64,000 nt of DNA from Nostoc sp. FACHB-110 (GCF_014697425.1 NZ_JACJRU010000014.1:1-64000), one strand, 5' to 3'. Shown: positions 1 through 9,336, counted from the stretch's first letter. Translations and numbers: made by a program. Notes: generated by a model from the sequence alone, not told the origin.

Positions 1-131
1 TAAGTAGGTCGGCGTAAATAATCAATGTTGGGATAAGGCAGGGGGCAGGGGGCAGGGAGCAGGGGGAGAAAGAGTTTGAGCATTATTTACTTTTCTTCAC
101 ACAGTTTGGTTTTATTGCACCGACTTACTTA
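1..131. repeat. MITE-like element with TAAGTAGGTCGG / CCGACTTACTTA ends
   Basis: The first 12 bases and the bases at about 120-131 are near-perfect inverted repeats (one mismatch). Between them lies a G-rich run built from GGGGGCA units. The same right end, with an AAGAGTTTGA block followed by ACCGACTTAGTTAG, recurs near 31,320-31,366. The two-end structure and recurrence suggest a short non-coding dispersed repeat; the element may begin before the window. Confidence 0.5.
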
Positions 132-484
132 GTCGAGGCTGGAAACCCCGAGCAATGAGATCAATCGCCCGTCTGCCCTGGCAGTGCTTTTGACTGCAAC
201 TTGGTATTAAGCAGCATCTTGGTATTAATTATTTCTTCGCTAAACAATTGCCCCCGGATATCATCTGTAAAAATCAGATGCTTCTGGGGGCATTCAGCGA
301 TTCATGGTTTTGCCAAATTTATAGCAGTCGAAGTCAAGATGATAACAAAAACTAATTTTGAAAGCTGTTGCTTTTTCTCTGCTATGACTTGCTACTACCC
401 AAAATAATGATGAGCAAAAGCAGTTTAGTCTGTTGTAATTTGTCCTTTATCTTTGGTTAAAATTCTTTATCCAATGACTAGTAA
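132..484. other. Intergenic stretch, no gene recognised
   Basis: About 350 bases separate the left-edge repeat from the end of glgC. A 68-codon open frame at 201-407 has no recognisable family, no convincing ribosome site and a composition typical of non-coding DNA here. No terminator with a clear stem and T-run was found for glgC. Confidence 0.5.
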
Positions 485-1774
485 CTAGATGATTGTGCCA
501 TCGGGAATGACAGCATTTTTCAAGACGACTACAATGCCGCTGCGGATGTAAAAGCCTTGACTTTCACGATCAGCTTCTTGCACGTTATCTTTGTTGATAA
601 TTTTGACATCTTTACCGATGGCAGCATTTTTATCAACGATCGCTCGACGAATTATGCTGTCTCTGCCAATGCCTATGCCAATTTTATCTTCGTTGACGTT
701 GCCATGACTCTCAACGGAAGAATGATAAAAGTCTGCACCCATCAGCAGCGATTCTTCGATGATACAGCCTGATTCAATCCGCGATCGCACGCCCAACACT
801 GAGTGTTGAATACGGCAGTTTTTCAAAATACAGCCTTCACCAATAATTGATTCGGTGACATGGCAATCTAATAGTTTGGTGGGTGGTAGATAACGCGGAC
901 GAGTGTAAATGGGTGCTTCTTCATCGTAGAAGCTAAAAGGTGGCTGGGGTTGCTGAGTCAGGGCTAAATTGGCATGATAGAACGCTTCAATTGTCCCGAT
1001 ATCTTCCCAGTAGTCATCAAATAAGTAGGCTTGCAGGTTATAGTCTTTGGCTGCATCGGGAATGATTTCTTTACCAAAGTCGGTTCTTTCTAATTGTTCC
1101 CGCAACAACTTGATCAAAACTTCTCGTTTAAAAACATAAATCCCCATCGAGGCGATGTAAGGCTGTTTTTTGGCTTGTTCTTGATCTAAACCCAAAATGG
1201 TGGTGTCAACCTGCATTTTCTTGAGGGCTTCACCTTTGGGTTTTTCGCTAAAGTCAACTACTCTACCTTGATCGTTAATTTTCATCAAGCCAAAGTCAGA
1301 GGCTCGGCGATCGTCAATGGGAATGACTGAGAGAGTAATATCAGCATTGGTTTCTCTGTGACGCTGGATGAATTGACGATAATCCATCCGGTAGAGATGA
1401 TCTCCTGAAAGAATCAGGTAATCATCTACATCCCATTCTTCTAACAGCCAGATATACTGACGCACAGCATCGGCTGTACCTTGGAACCAGTTGGGGTTTT
1501 CTGGAGTTTGTTGTGCAGCTAACACTTCCACAAATCCTTCACTGAATCCAGTAAAGTTGTAAGTACGGGCGATGTGACGGTTCAGAGAAGCTGAGTTGAA
1601 TTGTGTCAGGACGTAGATTTTAAAAATTTCTGAATTAATGCAGTTACTAACAGGTATATCGATTAAACGATATTTGCCTGCTACAGGTACTGCTGGTTTT
1701 GCCCGAAGTTTGGTTAAAGGGTAAAGGCGGGTGCCTGCGCCACCACCGAGAATGATTGCTAAAACTTTTTTCAC
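485..1774 (-). CDS. glgC: Glucose-1-phosphate adenylyltransferase (ADP-glucose pyrophosphorylase)
   Basis: Makes ADP-glucose from glucose-1-phosphate and ATP, the committed and normally allosterically controlled step of glycogen synthesis in the cytosol. The 429-residue protein has the usual cyanobacterial length. Its N-terminus carries the nucleotide-binding GGGAGTRLYPLT loop (residues 10-21), followed by KPAVPVAGKYRLIDIPVSN and the LSGDHLYRMDY active-site segment near residue 122. A C-terminal left-handed beta-helix region is suggested by spaced IGEGCILKNC and IGIGRDSIIRRAIVDKNA hexad repeats. The ATG at 1774 begins MKKVLAIILGGG, matching the family N-terminus. It stands alone; a 350-bp gap precedes it. 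Confidence 0.97.
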   Translation of the reverse strand: MKKVLAIILGGGAGTRLYPLTKLRAKPAVPVAGKYRLIDIPVSNCINSEIFKIYVLTQFNSASLNRHIARTYNFTGFSEGFVEVLAAQQTPENPNWFQGTADAVRQYIWLLEEWDVDDYLILSGDHLYRMDYRQFIQRHRETNADITLSVIPIDDRRASDFGLMKINDQGRVVDFSEKPKGEALKKMQVDTTILGLDQEQAKKQPYIASMGIYVFKREVLIKLLREQLERTDFGKEIIPDAAKDYNLQAYLFDDYWEDIGTIEAFYHANLALTQQPQPPFSFYDEEAPIYTRPRYLPPTKLLDCHVTESIIGEGCILKNCRIQHSVLGVRSRIESGCIIEESLLMGADFYHSSVESHGNVNEDKIGIGIGRDSIIRRAIVDKNAAIGKDVKIINKDNVQEADRESQGFYIRSGIVVVLKNAVIPDGTII

Positions 1775-2128
1775 AAAATTTCTCCCGACTGCCTTTCAAC
1801 TCTCACTCTCAGTTTAGGACTGTATGTAGCCTCTGGTAAGGGGGGATCGAATATTCTCTGGGATGATTTTTTGAAAATTCTGGTAGTAATCGATCATGCT
1901 TAAGCTACAAGCAGATACATAGAACTTATGTACTACTAGTTAATAAAATTCCAGTACTGATTAATATTTATAATTTACAGAAAAAATTTTCAGCCGGATT
2001 ATGACAAAAATAAATTTATAAAAACTATATGTGCAGTGCGTAAAACACTTTTTTAAAAGTGTAATTACTATTAAGCAGAAATAATTAGGTAATTAGGTCA
2101 CTTTTATTAAATATTAGGTAACGAATAT
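1775..2128. other. Divergent intergenic region between glgC and the C1 peptidase gene
   Basis: This 354-bp AT-rich gap must hold the promoters of both glgC (leftward) and the peptidase gene (rightward). No repeat, RNA motif or clear operator was recognised. Confidence 0.4.
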
Positions 2129-3049
2129 ATGGATGTAAAAAATTATAGAATGGGTTGGCTGCCAGACAGTCCTGATTTTAGAGATTTTTCTATAGAAAAA
2201 ATTTATACAAACGATAACTCACAACACATCTGTATACCCAAATCTATTGATTTACGACAGTGGTTTGCTCCCATTAAAGAGCAAGGAGAAATCAAAGCTT
2301 GCACAGCGATCGCAGGTGTGGCATTGGTAGAATATTTTGAAAGGAAGTTAATGGAAGAAGATGCAGATTTTTCCAGTCTCTTTCTCTATAAAGTTACGCG
2401 AAATTTAATGAGGCTAACTGGTGATACCGGAGCTTCCCTACGCTCTACTATGAAAGCTATGGCACTTTTTGGTCTGATTCCAGAAGAATATTGGCCTTAC
2501 AAAATCGAAGCTTTTGACGCAGAACCATCTTCTTTTTGCTATGCTTATGCTCAAAATTATCAGGCACGTAATTATTTTAGGCTTGATTTACCTCAACTGA
2601 GTAAACCAGACTTATTGATAAATATTAAAGCTTGTTTAGCATCTGAGTTACCAGCCATGTTTGGATTTTCTACTTATAGTTCTATTCTTGATCAGAAGGT
2701 GATAAAAACTGGAGAAATTCCCTATCCAAGACAAGGTGAAAAAACTCTGGGTGGTCATGCGGTTGTTGCGGTTGGTTATGACGACTGTAAACAAGCTTTG
2801 TTAATTAGAAACTGTTGGGGTAAAGATTGGGGTGATGATGGTTATGGTTGGCTACCTTATGATTATGTATTAAACGGATTAGCTATTGATTGGTGGTCGC
2901 TATTAAAGACAGAATGGTTTGAGGCTTGGCAGTTTAAACTAGATCCAAGTAGGGAATTAAATGAAGAGCGATTCGGCGCAGATCCAAAACATAAAAAATC
3001 GCAAACTATCAAAATACCTATAGTTAATACCAAGTCAAACACACCCTAA
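2129..3049 (+). CDS. Papain-like C1A family cysteine peptidase
   Basis: A 306-residue cytosolic papain-fold peptidase with no signal peptide or pro-region. It opens with GWLPDSPDFRDF, usual in bacterial C1A peptidases. The catalytic set is visible: Gln-Gly then Cys58 (EQGEIKACTA), His210 (TLGGHAVVAVGYDD) and Asn228 (IRNCWGKDWGDDGYGWLPY). The residue before Cys is Ala where papains usually have Ser, which is tolerated. It converges on the caspase-STAND gene, whose stop overlaps its own by four bases. The pairing of a papain-like and a caspase-like peptidase beside a Trypco1 gene suggests a role as effector or processing enzyme in a proteolytic response; that role is inferred. Confidence 0.85.
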   Translation: MDVKNYRMGWLPDSPDFRDFSIEKIYTNDNSQHICIPKSIDLRQWFAPIKEQGEIKACTAIAGVALVEYFERKLMEEDADFSSLFLYKVTRNLMRLTGDTGASLRSTMKAMALFGLIPEEYWPYKIEAFDAEPSSFCYAYAQNYQARNYFRLDLPQLSKPDLLINIKACLASELPAMFGFSTYSSILDQKVIKTGEIPYPRQGEKTLGGHAVVAVGYDDCKQALLIRNCWGKDWGDDGYGWLPYDYVLNGLAIDWWSLLKTEWFEAWQFKLDPSRELNEERFGADPKHKKSQTIKIPIVNTKSNTP

Positions 3050-6000
3050 AAGTTAATTGACGAGTTGTTTTTGTTAGCACATAATTTAGTAATCCCCTGA
3101 AGAGACTGTGAACTATGTTTATGTATATTTAAATAGTCTTGTATAAAAGTACAGCTATATTTCCATAGACTTTCCCATTCAGGTTGAGAATTACTTTTCG
3201 CATCTAAATTCCAGCGCCATAGTCTGATAGTTTTATCATCACTTGCAGAAGCAATCAATTTTAAGTTATGGCTAAATTCTAATCTATTAACTATGGCGTT
3301 ATGTCCTTTTAAAGGCTCGACAAATGGGTGTTCTAAATTAGTTTTATTTTCTGTAAAAAGTTTGATTGCTTTATCTACTTCCCACACTTTGACAATTTCT
3401 TCAGTTCCAGCAGATGCAAGATATTTACCATCAGAACTAAAATCCAATGCAAAAATTTTGTTATTGTCGGCTTTGATGACTCCTATACAGTTAAACTTTC
3501 CATTCTTGACATCCCACAATTTTATTAATCCTGTATGATCGCCAGAAGCAAGGATATTGTTTTTTTGGCTGAATCTCACTATTAGGACATCTACACTTTC
3601 TCCATGAGATCCCGTAGGACTATTTTGTTGTATAGTCCCATGAATATTATTTTTCCAATCTATAAATCTGACATTACTATCATTACCTGAATAATAAATT
3701 AATGATTGATTACCAGGATAAAAATCTAGACTGTTGATTACATAGGCATATTTTGTGTTATTTAGAAGCGATTTAATTGGTTGAGTTTGTTTAGTATTTA
3801 CTGGCCAAATCATAATGCTGCCATCAAATCCAGAAGAGGCAATTATTTGATTATCTGGGCTAAAAGCCACATCAGATACAGCATCTTGATGTCCCCTAAA
3901 TTCTTTAACAAATTTGATTTTTGTATCTTCTATCCGCCAAAGTTTTACGATTTTGTCTTGGCTTCCTGAAACAAGCAGTTTGCCATTATGACTAAATCTA
4001 ATACTTCCATATACTCCTTTATGCCCGGAATTTATAGTATCTAAAATTTGTCCTTGAATATTCCAAAGTTTAATTTTGCCATCTGAACTAGCAGAAGCAA
4101 TTTGACCATTAGGACTAAAGCTAATACCCCAAACTTTGTCTTGCTGTTCTAGACGATTTTGTTCATGAATTTTATAGATAATTGACTGTAATTGAATTAA
4201 TTGATCAGTATGGGAACCGGGTATTTTTTTTAATAAATCTAAAGCTTTGATACTAGTCACTAAAGCGTCAATTTGATAACCTTGCTCCAAATTCTGTTGA
4301 GCTATATCAGTTAAATACTTACTAGCTATATATGCTTCTTGTTGTTTGATTCTGCCATAATTATGTTGTGCTAGTAGCCAAAATCCTAAAGTAGAAGTGA
4401 CAAATATACCTGCTATTATTGCAGCTAAAGTTTTTTGCCTTTCTTGTTTAACTTTTTCTGCTTCAGCTTTAGCTCTAGCTTCTGCTTCTTGTTGCAGTTT
4501 TCGCGCTTGCTCTAGTTGTGTTTGAATGTCACTGTCACGTTTGTACAAGCTTTGATGCAAGAATTCTGCTTCTAATGGTGGTAATCTTGGCTGATTTTTA
4601 TTTACCCATTCAGCAATAACGGCTAAATTTGCTCCAGTCAAAAGTGCTTCATCTGATTGATTAAATCTTTCATTCCATGCTCGGCAATCTTCTTCTAAAG
4701 AACGGCTAAGGCGAATATTCTCTTTATTTTCTTCAATCCAATTGTTTAATAATTTCCACTCAGTTAAAAGTGCCTCGTGAGCTACTTCTACTGTATTTTC
4801 ATCAGTAATAATTAAGCGTTGTTGAGAGCCAGATAATAATTCTATAACTCTTTGTAATTGCTGTGAAGAATCAGCGATCGCGTTTAATCTTTCCCAATCG
4901 GCTCGCCGTCGTGTTACTTCATCTGTGTCGTTGAGTTGCACTAATTCCATAAATAGACGGCGAGCAAAAGCTTGATCTACTTCATTTAAACTTTGATAAA
5001 AAATAGTTGCTCGTTTGTCTAAAGCTCCTTTGACTCCACCAATTTCTTCATAGCCTTGGTGCGTTAAAATTGCTACTGGTGATTCAGGTTCTTCAATGCA
5101 AACTTGCCATAATTCTTTCAGTGCATACTGCAATATGGGTAATGCACCAGGACGATTAATCACATCAGCAGCAATTCGTGATCCTAAACCACGCTCAAAA
5201 ACTATACCATGTAGTTGTGCTGGTTTTTCTATTGCTTCTTCTAACTCTGTAGGAGACATCGGTGTGACAATAAACGATGTGGGGGGAATACTATTGATGA
5301 GATTAGCTATCTCTAAATAGTCTGCACATCGATTTAAAAAATCACCACGAATAGTAATAATTACCCGCGTTTGTCTTTCTGTGGTGTTAACTTCTTGGAC
5401 TATTAAGCGAATGAAAGATTTCCGTTCTTCTTCGTTTTGGCAGAGGGTAAATATTTCTTCAAATTGATCGATAAACAATAGTTGTGGTTTATCTTGTTGT
5501 TGGCGAATTAATGCGTCAGTTAGTTTACCTAAAGGATGTTCCCCTGGGGTAAAAGATATAATATCCCATTGACTGCTACCAGGGATGCGATCGCTGTTTA
5601 ATTGCGGTAATAATCCGGCTTTGACTAAGGAAGATTTTCCACTACCAGAATAACCAATTACTGCTAAAAATCGGCTTTCGGCTAACCGCGACATCAGTAT
5701 CCGAACTGCTTGCTCCCGTCCTTTAAAATAATTGGCTTGTTCGGCTTCAAAAGCGTAAAGTCCGCGATAGGGATTTTCTCTATTAAAAGAAATCTCTTCT
5801 TGTATAGGTATTTCGGTGGCGGGATAGGTTACTAAGCTAATTGCACGTCCCCAGCCCATACGAATCGGTTCTTGTACAGAACCTTTGAGTTCGTTGCTGA
5901 TAAAATCAAATAAGCGATCGCTACTAATCCGCCGACTACTACCAGCATTTTCTGGTGCTAATCCTTTCACTACTGCACCTGTAAAAATGCTATATTCTTG

Positions 6001-6585
6001 ACTTTTAATTACTCCTGCACGTTCAAAACCACGACATGCGGCAATTAAATAATAATCTCTTGGCGAAGTAAATGATGTCAGGGTACGCTCTATTAATTGT
6101 CTTTCTAAAAAATAGCCACTATGACAACAATCGAGTAACATAACTAAACTACTCAATTGAGAATCTCGAATTAACTCGTTCAGGCTATCAAGAGGAATTG
6201 CATACTTTTGCTCTACAATTTGGCTTCCATCAACTTCAATCTGACAATCTGAAGTGGCTAAATATCCCTTTTGCTGTCCCAAATTATCAGAGATGGTAAA
6301 ACCATGTCCACTAAAATAAATGAACGCTTCACTTTGTTTGGCTTTTTCTAATAAAAACTTTCTCAGTTCTTGCCCTAGCAGTCCACCAGGAACTTTTGTA
6401 GAACCAATTTCGTAACCATTTTTTTCTTTATTCCAACGTTGTGGTAGCCTTTGAACTGACTGAAAATCACCATATTGCTCTAGTAGTTTTGCTACAGCTT
6501 CTGCATCATTGATAGTTTTTGATAGGGGCGATAGAGCAGGACTTAGGTATTCAGAAATCCCAATAACAAGCGCGTATCGTGCCAT
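3046..6585 (-). CDS. Caspase-like (metacaspase) - nSTAND ATPase - WD40 protein
   Basis: A 1179-residue modular protein. Residues 1-250 form a caspase-fold C14 peptidase with catalytic His94 (FSGHG) and Cys154 (LDCCHSG). Residues 271-700 form an nSTAND NTPase: NPYRGLYAFE linker, Walker A GYSGSGKSS at 311-319, Walker B-like LLFIDQFEEIF, then a winged-helix/arm region. A Glu/Lys/Ala-rich coiled coil leads into one hydrophobic span (about 715-737, LAAIIAGIFVTSTLGFW). Six or seven WD40 blades follow, ending in motifs such as IKLWNI, VKLWRI, IKLWDV, VKVWEV and IRLWRW. Such proteins are taken to be sensor-switch-protease devices: blades sense, ATPase oligomerises, caspase cuts. The start has AGGG about ten bases upstream. 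Its target is unknown. Confidence 0.92.
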   Translation of the reverse strand: MARYALVIGISEYLSPALSPLSKTINDAEAVAKLLEQYGDFQSVQRLPQRWNKEKNGYEIGSTKVPGGLLGQELRKFLLEKAKQSEAFIYFSGHGFTISDNLGQQKGYLATSDCQIEVDGSQIVEQKYAIPLDSLNELIRDSQLSSLVMLLDCCHSGYFLERQLIERTLTSFTSPRDYYLIAACRGFERAGVIKSQEYSIFTGAVVKGLAPENAGSSRRISSDRLFDFISNELKGSVQEPIRMGWGRAISLVTYPATEIPIQEEISFNRENPYRGLYAFEAEQANYFKGREQAVRILMSRLAESRFLAVIGYSGSGKSSLVKAGLLPQLNSDRIPGSSQWDIISFTPGEHPLGKLTDALIRQQQDKPQLLFIDQFEEIFTLCQNEEERKSFIRLIVQEVNTTERQTRVIITIRGDFLNRCADYLEIANLINSIPPTSFIVTPMSPTELEEAIEKPAQLHGIVFERGLGSRIAADVINRPGALPILQYALKELWQVCIEEPESPVAILTHQGYEEIGGVKGALDKRATIFYQSLNEVDQAFARRLFMELVQLNDTDEVTRRRADWERLNAIADSSQQLQRVIELLSGSQQRLIITDENTVEVAHEALLTEWKLLNNWIEENKENIRLSRSLEEDCRAWNERFNQSDEALLTGANLAVIAEWVNKNQPRLPPLEAEFLHQSLYKRDSDIQTQLEQARKLQQEAEARAKAEAEKVKQERQKTLAAIIAGIFVTSTLGFWLLAQHNYGRIKQQEAYIASKYLTDIAQQNLEQGYQIDALVTSIKALDLLKKIPGSHTDQLIQLQSIIYKIHEQNRLEQQDKVWGISFSPNGQIASASSDGKIKLWNIQGQILDTINSGHKGVYGSIRFSHNGKLLVSGSQDKIVKLWRIEDTKIKFVKEFRGHQDAVSDVAFSPDNQIIASSGFDGSIMIWPVNTKQTQPIKSLLNNTKYAYVINSLDFYPGNQSLIYYSGNDSNVRFIDWKNNIHGTIQQNSPTGSHGESVDVLIVRFSQKNNILASGDHTGLIKLWDVKNGKFNCIGVIKADNNKIFALDFSSDGKYLASAGTEEIVKVWEVDKAIKLFTENKTNLEHPFVEPLKGHNAIVNRLEFSHNLKLIASASDDKTIRLWRWNLDAKSNSQPEWESLWKYSCTFIQDYLNIHKHSSQSLQGITKLCANKNNSSINF

Positions 6586-6731
6586 TAAATAAACCCTGGG
6601 TTAGTAAATGCGGGATAATTTTGACAGACACAGAAACTAGCAATGTGATTAAAAATAACACTCTTATGTTATTTTCACGCAACTGTATCGGAATATTCAG
6701 ACACTTTACAAAAATTTAACTGAGGTAGGAT

Positions 6732-7097
6732 ATGTCAGAACTAGAACCAATATTTTTCCAAGCTGACGGAGATATTAAAAAAATCGACGTTAATATCACC
6801 CCAACGCTAATAACTCCAGAAATTGAAGAGGAAGACGGGATAGAATACAAAGATGTGCGAACAGATGCGATCGCCCGGATGCAGCAAGCTCGGCAAATGA
6901 TCCGCAGTTATACTCAGTATGCTCTCAGTGCTTTTAGAGATTTTGATACAGCTGAGATTGAAGAGGTAACACTCAAATTTGGTATCAAAATGGGAGGTAA
7001 AGCGGGTATTCCTTATATTACTGAAGGCTCGGCTGAAAGTAATTTAGAAATCGAAGTTAAATGTAAATTTGCTGACAAACAAAAACCGAATTCTTAA
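6732..7097 (+). CDS. Trypco1-like (CU044_2847 family) small protein
   Basis: A 121-residue soluble protein that resembles the CU044_2847 family, also called trypsin-co-occurring domain 1. That small domain is found next to trypsin, caspase and STAND genes in bacterial conflict systems. Visible features are an N-terminal beta segment (EPIFFQADGDIKKIDVNI), a central helix (DAIARMQQARQMIRSYTQYALSAF) and the C-terminal strands VTLKFGIKMGGKAGIPYITEG and LEIEVKCKF. It is transcribed away from the caspase-STAND gene across a 146-bp shared upstream region and has an excellent ribosome site (GAGGTAGGA). The family is assigned from remembered pattern; a molecular function is not established. Confidence 0.72.
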   Translation: MSELEPIFFQADGDIKKIDVNITPTLITPEIEEEDGIEYKDVRTDAIARMQQARQMIRSYTQYALSAFRDFDTAEIEEVTLKFGIKMGGKAGIPYITEGSAESNLEIEVKCKFADKQKPNS

Positions 7098-7137
7098 TAT
7101 TATCTAAGCCACAACAAAACCATCAGCGTAGTAAAAA

Positions 7138-7182
7138 CTCTGCGTTTCTCTGCGCTGACTCCGCGTGACTTTGCGTTGAAAA
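7138..7182. repeat. Short dispersed repeat with CTCTGCGTTTCTCTGCG core
   Basis: This purine/pyrimidine-skewed segment is the kind of short dispersed sequence commonly found between cyanobacterial genes. It lies between the convergent Trypco1-like gene and the propeptide-like gene. A second copy was not found in this window, so the call rests on general resemblance. Confidence 0.3.
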
Positions 7183-7193
7183 AAGCTTTAATT

Positions 7194-7490
7194 TTAAACT
7201 TTAAAACTCTGCATTTTTCTTCCCCCATTCAACAAACGCAACTGTTGAGATAGTTGCAAAGATTTCACCCAAGGTTGTTCTGACAACTGGGAAATCGCAT
7301 TTGCTGATAATGTAGCGGTGAAGGTATCTTTATCCTTAGTTACACCATTAACATCGAAACTTTGTAAAACTGCGATCGCATCTTCAGAAATTTGTTCGGT
7401 ATGGATAAATACAGTTAAACTTGATGTAGCCGGATCTTGAACATCATTGAGTGCCGTTGCCAAAGCTGCACCTAGCTTCTGATAATTCAT
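7194..7490 (-). CDS. Stand-alone subtilisin-propeptide-like (I9-like) small protein
   Basis: The 98-residue protein starting at the ATG at 7490 has AAGGAA seven bases upstream, better than the longer alternative at 7523. It aligns by eye, end to end, with the first 108 residues of the subtilisin encoded just upstream: both begin M-x3-KL, have an A-(V/L)-x-D-x-Q helix, a SL(T)VFI strand, a (LSANAISQLSEQPWVKSLQ / LPIDSLDALSEAPAIQRIK) helix-strand unit, and end in a basic K/QLRL tail. Subtilisin propeptides act as intramolecular chaperones and inhibitors, so a free copy may inhibit or assist the protease in trans. The inference is structural; no family name could be confirmed. Confidence 0.65.
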   Translation of the reverse strand: MNYQKLGAALATALNDVQDPATSSLTVFIHTEQISEDAIAVLQSFDVNGVTKDKDTFTATLSANAISQLSEQPWVKSLQLSQQLRLLNGGRKMQSFKV

Positions 7491-7608
7491 AAGTATTTCC
7501 TTTGTCAAAGGGTAGGCAATCATAAAACTGCTAACAATAAGCTATCAAATTTTGCAGTTTTGATTACCTACCCTTATACAGACTTAATAGACTAAATTAT
7601 CCGCCTGA

Positions 7609-9336
7609 TTACAGATTCTCAGTGTTAATTAGTCCATAGCCCCATTTATGATCAAAGGTTCCGGCTGGTTTACCAGGAATCGAACTATTTTTGCGCAATA
7701 ATTCTTTGACAGCTTGGGGATCTAAATTGCGATCGCGCTGCAATAATAACGCTACCAACCCCGTAATAAAGGGAGTCGCCATACTAGTACCAGCCATCGC
7801 CACAAACTTAGAATTAACCGTCATCGAACGGTCATAATTAGCGTTAGAAGAAAGTGCCGAAACAATCATCGCCCCTGGTGCAGCCACATCCGGCTTTTGA
7901 GCATCATTACGTAGCGGCCCTTCACTACTAAACTCAGAAATGCAGTTACATTCTAAACCCATTTCCCTCTGTTGGTTATCAATGTCTGTATACTTGGTTT
8001 TGGTAGTATAAGCAGCAACAGTAACGGCACTTTGAGCGCATCCTGGCGCACCAATTTTCAAAGTATCTTTGACGCTACTACCTGTAAAAAATACAGAAGA
8101 AGTATCATCTAGCGTCCAAACATCCAAGCGAGTATCTTGAGAAGAAGTATTGCGGACTCTCAGCTGCCAAATTCCACCCATGACTGGTGAAGGGTCATTA
8201 CCCCGAATCTGCACAAAGAAATTATGGTCGCCGTTGGCGGGATCTGGGCCGGGTGTGACAATTTGCACTTTTGCATCGGGCAGTTGATGATCTACTGTGG
8301 GGTTGCCATTAGCGATAATTTTTTGGAAGGGAGTGACAAACCCATTAGGACTGCGGACAGAAACTTCTAATTCACTGTCTTTAGAATACCAAGCATTTAA
8401 CCAGACAATGCCAACTTGGCTCAGAGGCACATTAAAACGCATTCCCCGCATCTTGCCACAAGCTACGGTTGTTTGACCATGAATATTGTCGTTGCCTTCG
8501 TTACCTGCTGCACAACACACAATTCTGCCTGGGCCAGTTTCTGCATCAATGACTTTAGAGAGGGAATCACTACCATCGTGAGCATCTGCATGACCACCGA
8601 TGCTGATGTTGATGACAGCTGGTTGGCCTAACTCACCAGCTACCCTAAAAATGTAACGTACCGCATCAGCAAGGTGAGCATCCTGTAAATCAGATTTGAC
8701 AATTAATAATTCTGCGTCTGGTGCGACACCACCGTATGTAGCATCTGCACCAGACGCGATACCTGCAACATGAGTACCATGACCTTCAGTATCTTGAGAA
8801 ACTGTCAACAACGGCTCGGTTAATTCCGCACCATAAGCACCTTCTTTCACACCTGGCCCTGGTAAAGTTTGATCCCATAAACGTAAAATCCGCCCAGCAA
8901 AGGCAGGATGTTTTGGGTCAATCCCACTGTCAATAATCCCGATAATCACGCCTTTGCCTGTCAGTCCTGTTTTGTTTTTAAATTCTGGTAACTTGGCGGC
9001 TTGCGGAGCTACATCCATGCGTAGTTTGAGTTTGCGTGATGGTTTGATTCGCTGGATGGCTGGTGCTTCTGATAAAGCATCTAAACTGTCGATGGGGAGA
9101 AAAGCTGTCCGCACATGACCGGAATTTTGATTCACTTCTATACCGTATTGCTCTAAATTACTTAAGTCTGCGTCATCATCACAGTAGATAAAAACTAGAC
9201 TTTTGGTAGGTTTAACAATACTTTTGGGAGCTATAATACCAAGCGATCGCTTGTGTGTCATTAAAGCTGGTAGCCCTTCATTTTGATAATCTTTTACTGC
9301 TAACAGTAGACCAGGAGAAAGTTTTTCGTGTCTCAT
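7609..9336 (-). CDS. S8 family serine peptidase (subtilisin)
   Basis: A 575-residue subtilase with all catalytic residues: Asp136 (IGIIDSGID), His186 (EGHGTHVAG), oxyanion Asn279 (CAAGNEGND) and Ser518 (AGTSMATPFITG). Residues 1-108 form a propeptide-like domain ending in a basic KLKLRMD segment. A beta-rich insertion of about 110 residues (305-415) lies between Asn and Ser, with CNC near 463. No signal peptide is evident, so it is probably intracellular or exported by another route. The ATG at 9336 has AGAGG upstream. The propeptide-like gene follows on the same strand after 118 bases, suggesting co-transcription and a protease-inhibitor or protease-chaperone relation. Confidence 0.93.
   Translation of the reverse strand: MRHEKLSPGLLLAVKDYQNEGLPALMTHKRSLGIIAPKSIVKPTKSLVFIYCDDDADLSNLEQYGIEVNQNSGHVRTAFLPIDSLDALSEAPAIQRIKPSRKLKLRMDVAPQAAKLPEFKNKTGLTGKGVIIGIIDSGIDPKHPAFAGRILRLWDQTLPGPGVKEGAYGAELTEPLLTVSQDTEGHGTHVAGIASGADATYGGVAPDAELLIVKSDLQDAHLADAVRYIFRVAGELGQPAVINISIGGHADAHDGSDSLSKVIDAETGPGRIVCCAAGNEGNDNIHGQTTVACGKMRGMRFNVPLSQVGIVWLNAWYSKDSELEVSVRSPNGFVTPFQKIIANGNPTVDHQLPDAKVQIVTPGPDPANGDHNFFVQIRGNDPSPVMGGIWQLRVRNTSSQDTRLDVWTLDDTSSVFFTGSSVKDTLKIGAPGCAQSAVTVAAYTTKTKYTDIDNQQREMGLECNCISEFSSEGPLRNDAQKPDVAAPGAMIVSALSSNANYDRSMTVNSKFVAMAGTSMATPFITGLVALLLQRDRNLDPQAVKELLRKNSSIPGKPAGTFDHKWGYGLINTENL

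Noticed and set aside
201..407. 68-residue frame at the left edge
   Set aside because: No domain, no ribosome site and composition like intergenic DNA.
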